Source of the DNA: Symbiodinium sp. CCMP2592
Lineage: Eukaryota > Sar > Dinophyceae > Suessiales > Symbiodiniaceae
Length of the DNA stretch: 64,000 nucleotides
NCBI GenBank assembly: GCA_905221615.1
Contig: CAJNDT010002890.1
Location: 1-64,000 of the forward strand
Reading direction: 5' to 3'
The notes under the pieces were generated by a model, which did no database searches, was not told the origin of the DNA, and saw nothing but the letters and a program-made list of their open reading frames with translations. A program made the position numbers and the translations under genes. Shown piece after piece: positions 10,901 to 17,400 of the stretch (positions are counted from its first letter, which is position 1; every line of letters begins with the position of its first letter).

Positions 10901-13900
10901 CAGAAGAGCCACAACTTACAGTCCGAAATCTTATCGCCAATAAAACCCTGCATCGTGATGTCCAAGCTCGAATTAATGTAGCAGATCAGCCGATGTAAAC
11001 CGACATCGCAGTCTCTTGACCACTTCGTGACCCTAGAAGCGAGCGACTGGGTACACCGAAGTAAGTCCCACCTTGCCATTCTTGCTGCAAACAATACCTT
11101 CATGAGGACCCGACTGGCAATCGGTTGCAACCTCCCCTGGGGTTCGTTGCCTTCCACAGGTTTGGCTACTCTGTTCTCATGAAACGGCGTAGCTGCAAAC
11201 TTCAGGGAATCACGTGAAACTTTAGCTAATTCACAGTACTTGTCGACACAGGAGACCAGGAAGTCCTTCATGTCATACGTCACAACGTTGACAGGGTTAG
11301 TCATAGCGGGGACGGGTTCCTTGATGATCGTATCAGTGCTCTTAAATCTAGACTGCTTAGCTTCGCGCTTAGCGTCTGATTTGCTTCTCATCGGCCTGCC
11401 TTTTCGGGCGGCAGCAGCGAGCTTAAAGTCGTCTGCCGTCGTTGGCATGATAGAGAAGATTGTTTTGCCCGTCCACCACTCGTTTCGCCTAGCAGGGCCC
11501 TCATGATTGGAATCATCCTGTATCTGATCTCCATTCTCAAACTCTGTTATGCGTTCAGTTCCCAGAGTGGGAAACTGTCTCATGTCGTCTTCACTTGGTA
11601 CGTACAAACGCTTTCTGGGGTACCTGTGATGTCTGATTGCAAGCGCAGCATCCGGATCAACCTCCCAATAATCTTCTGTTCTACTCGGCCTGGAGTTTCT
11701 TCCGGCTGCTGGTGCTGCAATTTTCTTATCGAAGACATAAGCAAAAGGATGTGCGCTGCGGTCAAGCATAACACCGTTCTGCTCTCGATGATTGCAACCA
11801 AAGTATCTCCCAAAAGGTTCCGAAGGATCCATATCCAATACCTTCCCAATCCCCTCCCATCCCTTAGCAAGATTGTCCTTTGGTCCTGCCATTTTGAAAT
11901 CGTCGACGTAGACGACGAGGAGGAGATCTAATTCCGGATGGTAAAAGATACTTTGCCATATATCTGGAAGAACCGGGATCCACCCTATGCTCTTCAACTG
12001 AGTAGTGCAGTGTCGTTCCCAGATGCCGCCGCTGTCAGGATGTCCATACAGAGCGAGTCTGAGAGGACAAACTGGGTCGCGAAAGTTGCGCCACTCGGGC
12101 GGTCGACGATTCTTGGGAAGTCGAACCCAAGTCGCAATCCCTTTGAACAAAGCTTGAGTATACGCTTGTCGAGCATCAGCTTGCTGTTTTGCATAGCCTG
12201 GTTGGCTTCCGAACACATCGATGATTTTACCCGCTTCCATACTTGCAGGGCTAGAACCCAGTTCGGCGAAGATCGCGTGATCCGCATTTTCATCTCGAAC
12301 CTGGTTCCCCTGGAACACAGAACGTCCCTTGTAGTACTTAAGCGGGTTGCCATCCTGCAACTCGGAACCCTTAAGGCTGCAAATCTCGAACACGTTCCCG
12401 AAGTGAGCCTTTTCGCCTTTTGCCTTGGTTTCAGACAAGACGTCGTCGTACTCACGAACCTGTTTCTCAAGCCAACACCCTTTATCAAGAAGTTTCTTCC
12501 ATTCTTTGTCCATAGCAGCCTGAGCCTCAGGGTATCTGGCCACATCATTCTGATTGATAAGCTTGGCAACCATAGCGAAAAGATCCTCGCAAGTTTCCTC
12601 TAGCTTACCCAGAAATAAACCGTGCAACCTTTCCCCATCCTCAGGCGTCCTCGGTCGATGAGGTTCTCGATGTCCAAGGAGAACAGGCATAGCGGGAGCT
12701 TCTTTCTCACGTTCTTCTTTTAACCTAGCTTCCTCCCGCGCAACCTTCTTTTCCCATCGTTCGATTTCCTCTTTTCGTTGTTGTGCGGAATACATGTGCC
12801 AGAATTCGGACGGGACATCAGGAGGTCTTTTGGAGCCTTTCTTGTTCCTCACAAGTCTAACCCCATCCCAATTGTAACCAGCAGGAACCGGTCTACCATC
12901 AGGATATTTCGTGGGGTCAAACAGATCACCTTTGGAACTAGACGATGGCTCTCTGGGCCTAGGCGCGGCCTCACCTTTCGGTGGGCTTTGATCGTCATCG
13001 GGTTCGGGTTCGGATAAGCCGATTTCATCAAGAAGTTCGCCTGCCTCACGAAGTCCCCGTTCCTTTTCTTCATCTGAAGCATGAATGTTCTGATCATCCA
13101 ACAGTGGAACCTCGTGTGCCTCGCGATCCTTGATCCTTCCCGATTGAAGTGGGAACTCAAAACTCCCCTCAATCAATTCAACGCGCTTAGCCCTGATGAC
13201 CTTGAGGTTTCCGTCCTCAATGGCAAACTGTGCGTCTTTCACGGGTGCAATCAAATACTCCTTCTTCCAAACAAACCCTGGTTGGATATGGTATCCCAGG
13301 AAGATCCCTTCAACCCCAGTTGACGAAAACTTGGAAGTCTCCGGAACGTTCTGTTTAGGGTTATGCCAATACAAGACCTTAGCTCCGAAAGGAACAATCA
13401 ATCCCGCAAAGGACTCCCCAAAGCGTGCCTCCCATGGGATTTCACCAGTATCCACTCGTTTTGTGAGATTGAGCGCAATGGAGTGGTGCTGAGCTGCTAA
13501 AGGCCAAAACCGTTCTGGAAGACCGGCTTGCTCCAAGTTCGAGCGCGTACCCTCTAGTACGGTGCGGATTTCCCGTTCGATGACGGCTTTAGTTTCATCC
13601 ACGTACTCTCTAGAGGTGTTGTGCCTACATCGGAGTTCCTTCACAGCTGCTCCTAACTCCGGCGCGTTGTCAGAGTAGATAACCCCAACTTCGTCTTGCG
13701 TACCGAAAAAGTGCAGAAGGTCCTCATGCACTTGTTCCGTTGATTTTGTTGCGCTAGGATACACATACCTAAATTGCGAAAACACATCTTTGATAACAAG
13801 CGCCACCCTCTCATCCTGAAATCCAAAGTCCCTCAGATCTCTTGTCACGAGATGATCAATGGTAACATGATCCCCATACTTTTCACTGTGTATGGTCGAA

Positions 13901-13902
13901 GA
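4924..13902 (-). CDS. pol: copia pol with long C-terminal extension
   Basis: This frame is open from about 13,950 to a stop at 4,924; residue numbers count from 13,950 (GTG, not a real start). It should be entered by -1 frameshift at 13,902-13,908. Order: integrase core (D32, D94, E125), an SH3-like strand after it (PFGAKVLYWHNP, FLGY), reverse transcriptase with YVDD at 681-684, RNase H (DAD 1018-1020, TESE 1061-1064, EDNQ 1155-1158). After RNase H: 2OG-oxygenase-like 1300-1455, an unrecognised stretch 1490-1780, SGNH-like 1785-2005, a second unrecognised stretch 2010-2375, KptA-like 2380-2475, acidic linker 2490-2580, zinc ribbon 2653-2670, Trp/Asn-rich tail 2965-3008. Ordinary copia pol ends at RNase H. 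No stop interrupts about 3,000 codons, so the extension is under selection or very young. Confidence 0.92.
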   Translation of the reverse strand, partial: SSTIHSEKYGDHVTIDHLVTRDLRDFGFQDERVALVIKDVFSQFRYVYPSATKSTEQVHEDLLHFFGTQDEVGVIYSDNAPELGAAVKELRCRHNTSREYVDETKAVIEREIRTVLEGTRSNLEQAGLPERFWPLAAQHHSIALNLTKRVDTGEIPWEARFGESFAGLIVPFGAKVLYWHNPKQNVPETSKFSSTGVEGIFLGYHIQPGFVWKKEYLIAPVKDAQFAIEDGNLKVIRAKRVELIEGSFEFPLQSGRIKDREAHEVPLLDDQNIHASDEEKERGLREAGELLDEIGLSEPEPDDDQSPPKGEAAPRPREPSSSSKGDLFDPTKYPDGRPVPAGYNWDGVRLVRNKKGSKRPPDVPSEFWHMYSAQQRKEEIERWEKKVAREEARLKEEREKEAPAMPVLLGHREPHRPRTPEDGERLHGLFLGKLEETCEDLFAMVAKLINQNDVARYPEAQAAMDKEWKKLLDKGCWLEKQVREYDDVLSETKAKGEKAHFGNVFEICSLKGSELQDGNPLKYYKGRSVFQGNQVRDENADHAIFAELGSSPASMEAGKIIDVFGSQPGYAKQQADARQAYTQALFKGIATWVRLPKNRRPPEWRNFRDPVCPLRLALYGHPDSGGIWERHCTTQLKSIGWIPVLPDIWQSIFYHPELDLLLVVYVDDFKMAGPKDNLAKGWEGIGKVLDMDPSEPFGRYFGCNHREQNGVMLDRSAHPFAYVFDKKIAAPAAGRNSRPSRTEDYWEVDPDAALAIRHHRYPRKRLYVPSEDDMRQFPTLGTERITEFENGDQIQDDSNHEGPARRNEWWTGKTIFSIMPTTADDFKLAAAARKGRPMRSKSDAKREAKQSRFKSTDTIIKEPVPAMTNPVNVVTYDMKDFLVSCVDKYCELAKVSRDSLKFAATPFHENRVAKPVEGNEPQGRLQPIASRVLMKVLFAARMARWDLLRCTQSLASRVTKWSRDCDVGLHRLICYINSSLDITMQGFIGDKISDCKLWLFWDADWAGEFDSKSTSGCALFLVGPNTYYPLNAFSKKQTSITTSSTESEVVSANHGIRAQGLPSLSLWCYLWGEVTANAAGRKTRPPAESPKVTETIVARIDPELDAIRYGELSHEGRSVADINGLDVHLSEKFQVQFLEDNQATITIIAKGDSEKLRHTDRTQRLSFAWMKQQFEKGHFNMINVDTKEQVADIFTKPFAERGKWEHALRLINHVPDAQNAKPAEKPGRSPTPHEVQGKRAKAAAAIQEVEMVASELSRLKEYGCDALERLCEEIASNHTARKSKRPRIASKKQGYYQVYGTWTHGGMQGVTRSTTRYPAVARYLNEFVKAHSPDSGFTWTSVVISKDNMAKVHADSHNLKGSKNLMVSFGDHKGGGLWVEDQTVSDTKAQFQKDAQGRSIKGDVHDTHCKPFVFDPAKKHCVLPYTGKRFSITAYTSRGFPKLSTTDLETLNKHGFRLGSAAAAPADARLAPRPMDFRRVLLDFGNASETTLSGNDSCRVIPVPNKLETMNPKAMSKIANNLRALCDEGGSTKPILYFASLPDHEWNKCLKSLMSLCRLTKRLRPHLLLEASTNNPMWCLPAVVKLVHDFGLEKHKSGSLTFASSFRLKRLLLEATQDCGRLRTSKTKVSVLHADWQVHTTKDNDGPKVHEGLACAAWSSLYCTTKAQLTLRPGPSPVVAAESRRAMATYEEQVADFWGRQLWAAVISHESIGFQESIDEGELRALFQYMPVQVAAHNCFETDRYPGLNRVAALTQSGMSQLKPDENRGRKRVLILLSDSTTVFVAGKRTRTDLSSDLKAASSGVYLQYREIIYEPLWGKTLSELRERAQIRCDQTALRYSGDQELLVDVQIVWMANEIVGRYGIFCSPGVPTWWDHQSPIEARGDWQKICRRVCQNLEALADLQRRSPYVGSIVICTGIRSFVYGLPKQFDECIARFKDEAVRRGLAACDIHPFLGDLALYNDNVHFREDSESRRKMVSGLAHIMQIEIAERYASRAIAKMGEAAFQSLLAENYFDSRGRYAVDNHVLQAALARMTRSKQVKAEPTEEDPWDDAYWEEKRDESHAELPAPEVPDILKEMKIQNVISVAPGVFATEEEINSPEWNKAPPKVEAVTPASTAASSSGDIRPMPIDASIYGGGILSGDSGTEHAAKRARLAKAEADKQRLTKLAVQGSRGMRFLNDTYDFAEMTGITLYDYWNECPSQEEADQYIEVFQKDMTPGLHYPRCDHKMVTFVTGLIRGNFENKGNQFKMRSWSGPWVLAMEVLEVANRCRPGSDIGLGSLLDMIATDNKQRLMFRGPMDSAADAIGQPAFPVYVGCTQGHSSNLQLDNASIAKAYLTLQRSEELANAAREGRPLIPIDKAPPRLYHRTTHDAAYAILEDRLLPGFGGSEKAHCYFAPLPLEEQKARSGLRASAPIEIVFDTREVLEAGCDLFLTESDGILCSEAVPGSTILFINDTQRDVVLWSRAGGAVPPDEAEQGESPANAEAGIDIVLDEPEAEETTQDNFAPPIDEEHGTLPAEETSLPPIPDVADVLEGSLAITDAPAKADDDEAPDDEQMPSVEERPLVEPGTIIAQPGPPIRTVYIGDGMATTVTLDAEGTPVEAIQEPVGRPEPVLYAGSETKPSAAFLEKIKCYHCKAECLQGQRICSQCGGPVRPGQLKAQGRRTLLARGREALLQEMGDAAERVGVRPSLQSASKDVAGRGMNSLEGEVIRKAKVAKQRAMKKGYTDCVARFNHDNEYAISMAKEGYTRRTIRALDCLCFAYLPNPGRTRSQRMLAIGSSRAASSTHQTRTDEVPECRIIFFTGDDGIGGKLCAAGLTSTPEDTPVAFTWYGAILSFQDFAHNIARQKGGIRLQTFGHGKVDFLNYDPAAVGTDLQTVLAKDLPFMVETVDETIKKANQSRAAQPKYAQQHPPDGGKGSTYARAAEKGKGKSPANAEAADRTNRDWDWDNQSWWQNWSSSSWGTWSGQNWDNQNWREWRNRGWRWN
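5070..5090 (-). repeat. hairpin cassette 1
   Basis: Plus-strand form: CGGCC, bulged T, inner helix CGGC/GCCG, loop GTTA, GGC. Read as SPANAEA in pol. Same helix position as cassette 2, with a compensated G-C to A-T change. Confidence 0.85.
5935..6003 (-). other. zinc ribbon in pol extension
   Basis: Pol residues 2653-2670 show CYHC followed by CSQC, i.e. C-x2-C-x10-C-x2-C, the usual zinc-ribbon spacing. It sits between the acidic linker and the C-terminal Trp-rich region. Nucleic-acid binding is an inference. Confidence 0.7.
6199..6220 (-). repeat. hairpin cassette 13
   Basis: CGGCC, T, CTCC/GGAG, 5-nt loop TCTAC, GGC. Read as MPSVEERPL in pol, in a different frame from cassettes 1 and 2. 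Confidence 0.75.
6432..6452 (-). repeat. hairpin cassette 2
   Basis: CGGCC, T, CAGC/GCTG, loop GTTA, GGC. Read as SPANAEA. Nucleotide-identical to cassette 3, which is read in another frame. Confidence 0.87.
6526..6813 (-). other. KptA/Tpt1-like 2'-phosphotransferase segment of pol
   Basis: Pol residues 2380-2475 contain, in order, LYHRT (family LYHGT), an AHCYFA strand (family VHLS), SGLRASAPIEIVFD (family G-x-R-x-G-x-P then a hydrophobic strand) and FLTESDGIL...AVPGSTI (family S-x-N/D-G-V-L-T...V-P). This is the motif order of the ADP-ribosyltransferase-fold KptA/Tpt1 family, which removes 2'-phosphates from RNA using NAD+. Some positions differ from the family consensus, so activity is uncertain. 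Confidence 0.72.
6832..6852 (-). repeat. hairpin cassette 8
   Basis: CGGCC, T, GCCC/GGGC, loop TCTC (GAGA in mRNA), GGC. Read as AAREGRPL. Near twin of cassette 7, which has GCCT/GGGC with a wobble at the same position. Confidence 0.85.
7278..7298 (-). repeat. hairpin cassette 14
   Basis: CGGCC, T, CCTC/GAGG, loop TTGC (GCAA in mRNA, a GNRA tetraloop), GGC. Read as ECPSQEEADQ. Confidence 0.8.
7563..7584 (-). repeat. hairpin cassette 15
   Basis: CGGCC, T, CCACC/GGTGG with a 3-nt loop (or 4 bp with a 5-nt loop), GGC. Read as KAPPKVEAV. Confidence 0.78.
7936..8598 (-). other. SGNH/GDSL-like hydrolase segment of pol
   Basis: Pol residues 1785-2005. RVLILLSDST follows a predicted beta strand and resembles block I (GDS), with S1796 as candidate nucleophile. 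DNVHF at 1980-1984 matches the block V D-x-x-H that supplies Asp and His. Spacing of about 185 residues fits an SGNH domain. The Gly and Asn blocks were not assigned with confidence. Confidence 0.5.
8594..8614 (-). repeat. hairpin cassette 16
   Basis: CGGCC, T, CGAT/ATCG, loop TTTC (GAAA in mRNA), GGC. Read as LKPDENRGRK, just upstream of the SGNH-like segment. Confidence 0.85.
8787..8807 (-). repeat. possible diverged hairpin cassette
   Basis: CGGCC at left and GGC at right pair over 21 nt, but the inner helix (GCCCA against TGGC) carries a displaced bulge. It may be a decayed copy or a chance palindrome. Confidence 0.35.
8884..8904 (-). repeat. hairpin cassette 3
   Basis: CGGCC, T, CAGC/GCTG, loop GTTA, GGC: the same 21 nt as cassette 2 but read as AQLTLRPG because the frame differs. 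Confidence 0.87.
9481..9501 (-). repeat. hairpin cassette 4
   Basis: CGGCC, T, CGGC/GCCG, loop GCGA, GGC. Read as ARLAPRP, directly after the 2OG-like segment. Confidence 0.85.
9586..10053 (-). other. 2OG-Fe(II) oxygenase-like segment of pol
   Basis: Pol residues 1300-1455. HAD at 1369-1371 fits the HxD iron ligands. After a GGGLWVED strand and a KPFVFDP turn, H1436 (KKHCVLP) is followed nine residues later by R1445 in GKRFSITAY. This matches the distal His ... Gly-x-Arg-x-Ser pattern of prolyl-4-hydroxylase/AlkB-type oxygenases, where the Arg binds 2-oxoglutarate. The substrate is unknown. Confidence 0.65.
10220..10240 (-). repeat. hairpin cassette 10
   Basis: CGGCC, T, GGCT/AGCC, loop TTTC (GAAA in mRNA), GGC. 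Read as KPAEKPGRS, exactly at the end of the RNase H domain. Confidence 0.87.
10381..10923 (-). other. RNase H domain of pol
   Basis: Pol residues 1010-1200. LFWDADWAG, TSSTESEVV, FLEDNQATI and HTDRTQRLSFAW are the four landmark blocks of copia-type RNase H, with the expected acidic residues. Between blocks two and three lies an insert that contains cassette 6. Confidence 0.9.
10648..10668 (-). repeat. hairpin cassette 6
   Basis: CGGCC, T, GGTC/GACC, loop TTTC (GAAA in mRNA), GGC. Read as AAGRKTRPP inside an insert of RNase H. Confidence 0.87.
11392..11412 (-). repeat. hairpin cassette 7
   Basis: CGGCC, T, GCCT/GGGC (one T-G wobble), loop TTTC, GGC. Read as AARKGRPM. Confidence 0.82.
11686..11706 (-). 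repeat. hairpin cassette 9
   Basis: CGGCC, T, GGAG/TTCC (one wobble), loop TTTC, GGC. Read as AAGRNSRPS after the reverse transcriptase core. Confidence 0.8.
11791..12633 (-). other. reverse transcriptase domain of pol
   Basis: Pol residues 440-720. The copia-type RT opens with KEWKKLLDKGCW and GRSVFQGNQVRDENADHA. The catalytic VVYVDDFKMAG box is at 679-689 and is followed by RYFGCNH. The fold is contiguous and uninterrupted. Confidence 0.95.
12966..12986 (-). repeat. hairpin cassette 11
   Basis: CGGCC, T, CACC/GGTG, loop TTTC (GAAA in mRNA), GGC. Read as SPPKGEAAP in the linker between integrase and RT. Confidence 0.87.
13411..13893 (-). other. integrase catalytic core of pol
   Basis: Pol residues 20-180. 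TIDHLVTRD, IYSDNAPEL and KAVIEREIRT supply the D,D,E triad. The zinc-binding part lies upstream in a different frame (13,902-14,452). Confidence 0.9.
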
Positions 13903-13908
13903 CCCCCC
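13902..13908 (-). promoter_or_regulatory. putative -1 frameshift site 2 (G GGG GGT)
   Basis: In the middle frame the codons read AAG GGG GGT, so G_GGG_GGT is an X_XXY_YYZ heptamer. A -1 slip makes the next codon TCT, exactly the pol frame. Without a slip the middle frame stops 19 codons later at 13,845. A one-base error or indel in the G6 run is the alternative. Confidence 0.6.
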
Positions 13909-14452
13909 TTTCTTCGAGCTTGGGGAGATAGCATCTTCGCCTTTTGGCACACTTTGCAGAATGGGTTCTTAGGACGATGGCAGAATTGATGATGGATGCT
14001 TTCGGCCTCGGCGCGAAGCCGGGCTTCTTGCGAGATTTCCTTTCCCTCATCTTCTTCCTTGTCACTATCGGGCTCGATTAAGGGGTCGTCCTCGGGTCTT
14101 TTGAAAGCAGTAATCGACAGAATTGGCGATCCATCAATCTTTTGATTTTTAACCCTTAGACTTCTGATGTCAACAGAATCCTCAATCTTGCTCCAAGCAG
14201 AGTCCTTGTAGATCCAAGTGGTCCTTAGCACGAACCTTGGATGACGAGGTGCAGGTACTCGCAAAGCCTTTGGCCGATGACCAATAATGATCTTTGATGC
14301 GGCAATTTCACTGCTAGTGATCCAACCTGGCTTGGCTAAATCTTTAGGCTTGATTGCAATTGGCGGTGCAGCATTGATTGCTTCTTCTATCTCGGAGTCG
14401 CTGTGGACGACTCTTTCATCCCCGGCCGGTCCTCTCGGACGGCTTTCTACTG
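13902..14452 (-). CDS. middle frame: linker plus integrase zinc-binding domain
   Basis: This frame opens at 14,489 and overlaps the gag end. It carries an acidic linker and then IHHQFCHRPKNPFCKVCQKAK, the H-H-C-C zinc-binding module of retroviral-type integrases. The matching catalytic core continues in the next frame. It has no ATG near its start and is joined to gag and pol by in-phase slippery sites, so it is best read as the middle of a gag-pol fusion. Cassettes 5 and 12 lie in it. Confidence 0.8.
14003..14024 (-). repeat. hairpin cassette 5
   Basis: CGGCC, T, CGGC/GCCG, 5-nt loop GCGAA, GGC. Read as ARLRAEAE just before the integrase zinc finger. Confidence 0.8.
14423..14443 (-). repeat. 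hairpin cassette 12 (candidate frameshift stimulator)
   Basis: CGGCC, bulged G instead of T, GTCC/GGAC, loop TCTC (GAGA tetraloop in mRNA), GGC. In the mRNA the 7-bp bulged stem begins 9 nt after the slippery heptamer at 14,453-14,459, the usual distance for a -1 stimulatory structure. Confidence 0.85.
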
Positions 14453-17400
14453 GAAACCCGAAGATTCGTCCTCCGCAGGTGCCGCCAGTTCAACCTTGAC
14501 TGTACCGGCGTTAAACACCTGAGTTCCAGCAGATTTCTGGGAATCATCAGCGCTTGCTGGGCTCGCTACCGAGTCATCATTTGAGATCACTGGGACTCTA
14601 CCCTTCATCTTACACTTGATGACTTTACCATCGGGAGCTATAAAGTATGGAACCTTGCCCGCAGGCCAATGGAAATCATATCCATCGTCCATGCATCTTC
14701 TCCCAACAGAACAAACCGGTGGCGTGCTTTCCAGTAGATAGCACTCAATGTTTTGCTTCAGTTCAGGCATCGGGATGTTGGTTGACTTGATTCCCTGAAC
14801 TGGACCATTAGCTGTAATCAAGTTGACCGGCCTACTAGCGTTTTCGATGGGAGCCTCTGGGTAGTAGATAGAGTGATCGTGCCTACTGATCAGATCTTCT
14901 TCACTGCCAGTATCGGCGAGGAATTCTAATCCCGCATTAAAGCTAGAGCATGCTGTTCTTTCCACGCTAGAACACAGCTCGCACTTCAACACTGCAACTG
15001 GGATCTCACCCTCTTCGCAGTCATCTGTGCACTCGTACTCACAGTGGCTTTCAATCCCATTGAGCATACAGGACATGATCCTGGCAAGCTCGTTCGCTGT
15101 TCTTATGGCCGTGCTTAGGTCCTGAACTGGAGGCTTTGGGCAGCTTTCAGCATCCAAGTAACAAACTTCGAAAGTTCGCGGTTTGGTCCTATGCTTCTTA
15201 CCCTTACCATCCAATGGAATCTCCCGAATGCTTGGCTTCTCCTTGAACCTTAATTTCTTGAACGTTCCTGAAGCATCACCCTTAACGCCTTGCCCATTGG
15301 GCACAGCTGCCAGCGCATACGAAATGCAACAAGCTGCCGTGCGTCCGCCAGACTTTTCCTTGCTCTTGGACCTGCCCCTTTGTTTCTTTTCCTTCTTTGC
15401 TTTAGGATCCGGGGTCGGGCTCCTAGGCTTTTCATCGTTCTTCGCAGGGGCGGCCTGCTCAGTAGGAGCGGCGTCAGTTGGATTGGGCTTATCTTGATGC
15501 AGGAACCTACAGTCTTTGCCTTTGTTGCACTTGCCTTTCTTCCAAAAGGTGCAAATCGCGTTGATCTTCTTCTGAGGCGTTCGATGAGGACTTGGGGATC
15601 TTGACTTTGGTTTGTGGAGAAACTTACACTTGTCGCCTCTTGTGCATTTTCCTTTCTGGAAGTCGTAACAAACCTGTTGTGTTTTGGGACTCTGAGATCT
15701 AGGCGGTGTTCGTTGGCTCGATCCTTTGCTGCTTGTTCTGGATTTTGAGCTACTTCGGGACATGCTTCTTCCACGGCCTCCTCGTGAAGAGGGGCGACGT
15801 TCAGATCCGTACGCTGGGGCCCCGTATCTATCGCCATGCGACTTAGCGATGCGGTCACGGTTCTTACGCATCCGTTCTCTAGTTAGATGCTCCCTAATGG
15901 CATTGACGAGGAATTCATACGTGTGTACGGGGTTTCCTTCCTTTGCCCTGTCGTACAGCTGAAGATCGTACTTGATGTGGTGGGATTTCCGAATTTCCCT
16001 CAGCAAAATGTCCCTCAAGGTAACTTCATCCGGAACATGACTCATTCCAGCAATCACCGACTCGAAGTTGTAAAGGAAGGTAGCCAAGTCGTCCCCAACC
16101 AACTTCACTTTTAAAAGGTCTTCTACGCTATAGAGGCTTCCGACTTCTTCATTAGTCTTAAAGTGTTGATGAAACATCCACAATACTTGTCTTCCCCTGA
16201 CGGCACGTCCTCCTGTGGCCTCTGTTTCTTTGAAGTTTAGGACTTGCCTTGAAATCTCTCCTCTAGCGACTCTGGTAAGTGCAGCCAACAACTTCGTGTC
16301 CAATGTTAAGAATTTCCCAGTGTCATGTAAGGACTTGAGGGTAGCCTCTTTATCATATACTTCCTGCACCCAGCGAAATGCCTCATCCGGGCGATCGCTC
16401 GCAGCCCGCACAATCTCGCGGACCGAGATCCGCCACGATCGGTAGGTCTCTGGATTAGGGTAATCGGGAAGCTTGATACTTTCGGCTTCTTTCACCTTTG
16501 GTTTGCCCTCTTCACTTTCGGTCTTAGGGGTAAGCAAGCGTGCTGCCCTAATCAATGCCTCAGCTCCGAAATCAACATGTGGAACCCCTTCTGGGTCAAC
16601 AGTCGCCGGCTTCCCCGCTTGGGCAGCTTTAGGAGACTTTTCCTTTTGTGGCTCTCTGTTCTCAAACCCAGGTGGTACAGAAGTTCCTTGCGGAGGTTCC
16701 TGAGCTTGCGGCGTTCTTCCGAAGATGTCCTTCATATTCTCGGGAATCTCAAATGGATTTGAGAACGGGACAGCAGGATTAGGTCCTGGCTTCGGCGTGG
16801 CATATTGTTTGCCCGCTTCGTCCGCATTGGCTTCCATTCTTAGGGCTCGTTCTGCGGCAGCCAGTTCATCCTGCAGTCTGTCGTTTTGTGCACTCATTTC
16901 AGCGATTTCAGTAATGAAACGCCGTTCCATACTCGCTTCGGTTTCTTCAAGAACTTGTTTGAATCGCATTCCAAGAAAATCAAGATGTTGTGCTTTGTTG
17001 CGTTCGCTCTCAGCAATCAGAGTAGTTCTGAGCTTAGCGATTTCCGACTGATGTCGTTGTTGGAAAATTGATTCCAGAATGTTCATTTCATTCCTGCATG
17101 TTGCAACTTCGTTCAACAAAAACTTTTCCCTTTGGGATGCGTTGAACTCAAATTCCGCAAACTGTGCTTCGCATTCTGCCATCTTCACCTCATGAAGGCG
17201 CTCGGCCTGTTCAGCCATGCCAGCCATTCTCACAAGATTATCATGCGATTGTTGGTTCAGAATGCTTGCGTGTCTTCTTTCAGCATCTGCCTCCGTTCGC
17301 TCTATTGCCATTCTTTGTTGTTCGGCTGTTTCACCCTGGTTCACAACATTGTACAAGGTATACTGTACGTTTGAGATGTCGACCGTTGGATTTGAGACAA

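Noticed and set aside
11938..12603. Plus-strand ORFs of up to 221 codons opposite pol
   Set aside because: Shadows of the pol reading frame; no domain and no independent support.
4924..13950. Pol as an independent ORF starting at 13,950
   Set aside because: The start codon there is GTG within the integrase domain; the zinc finger lies upstream in another frame, so frameshift entry is more likely.
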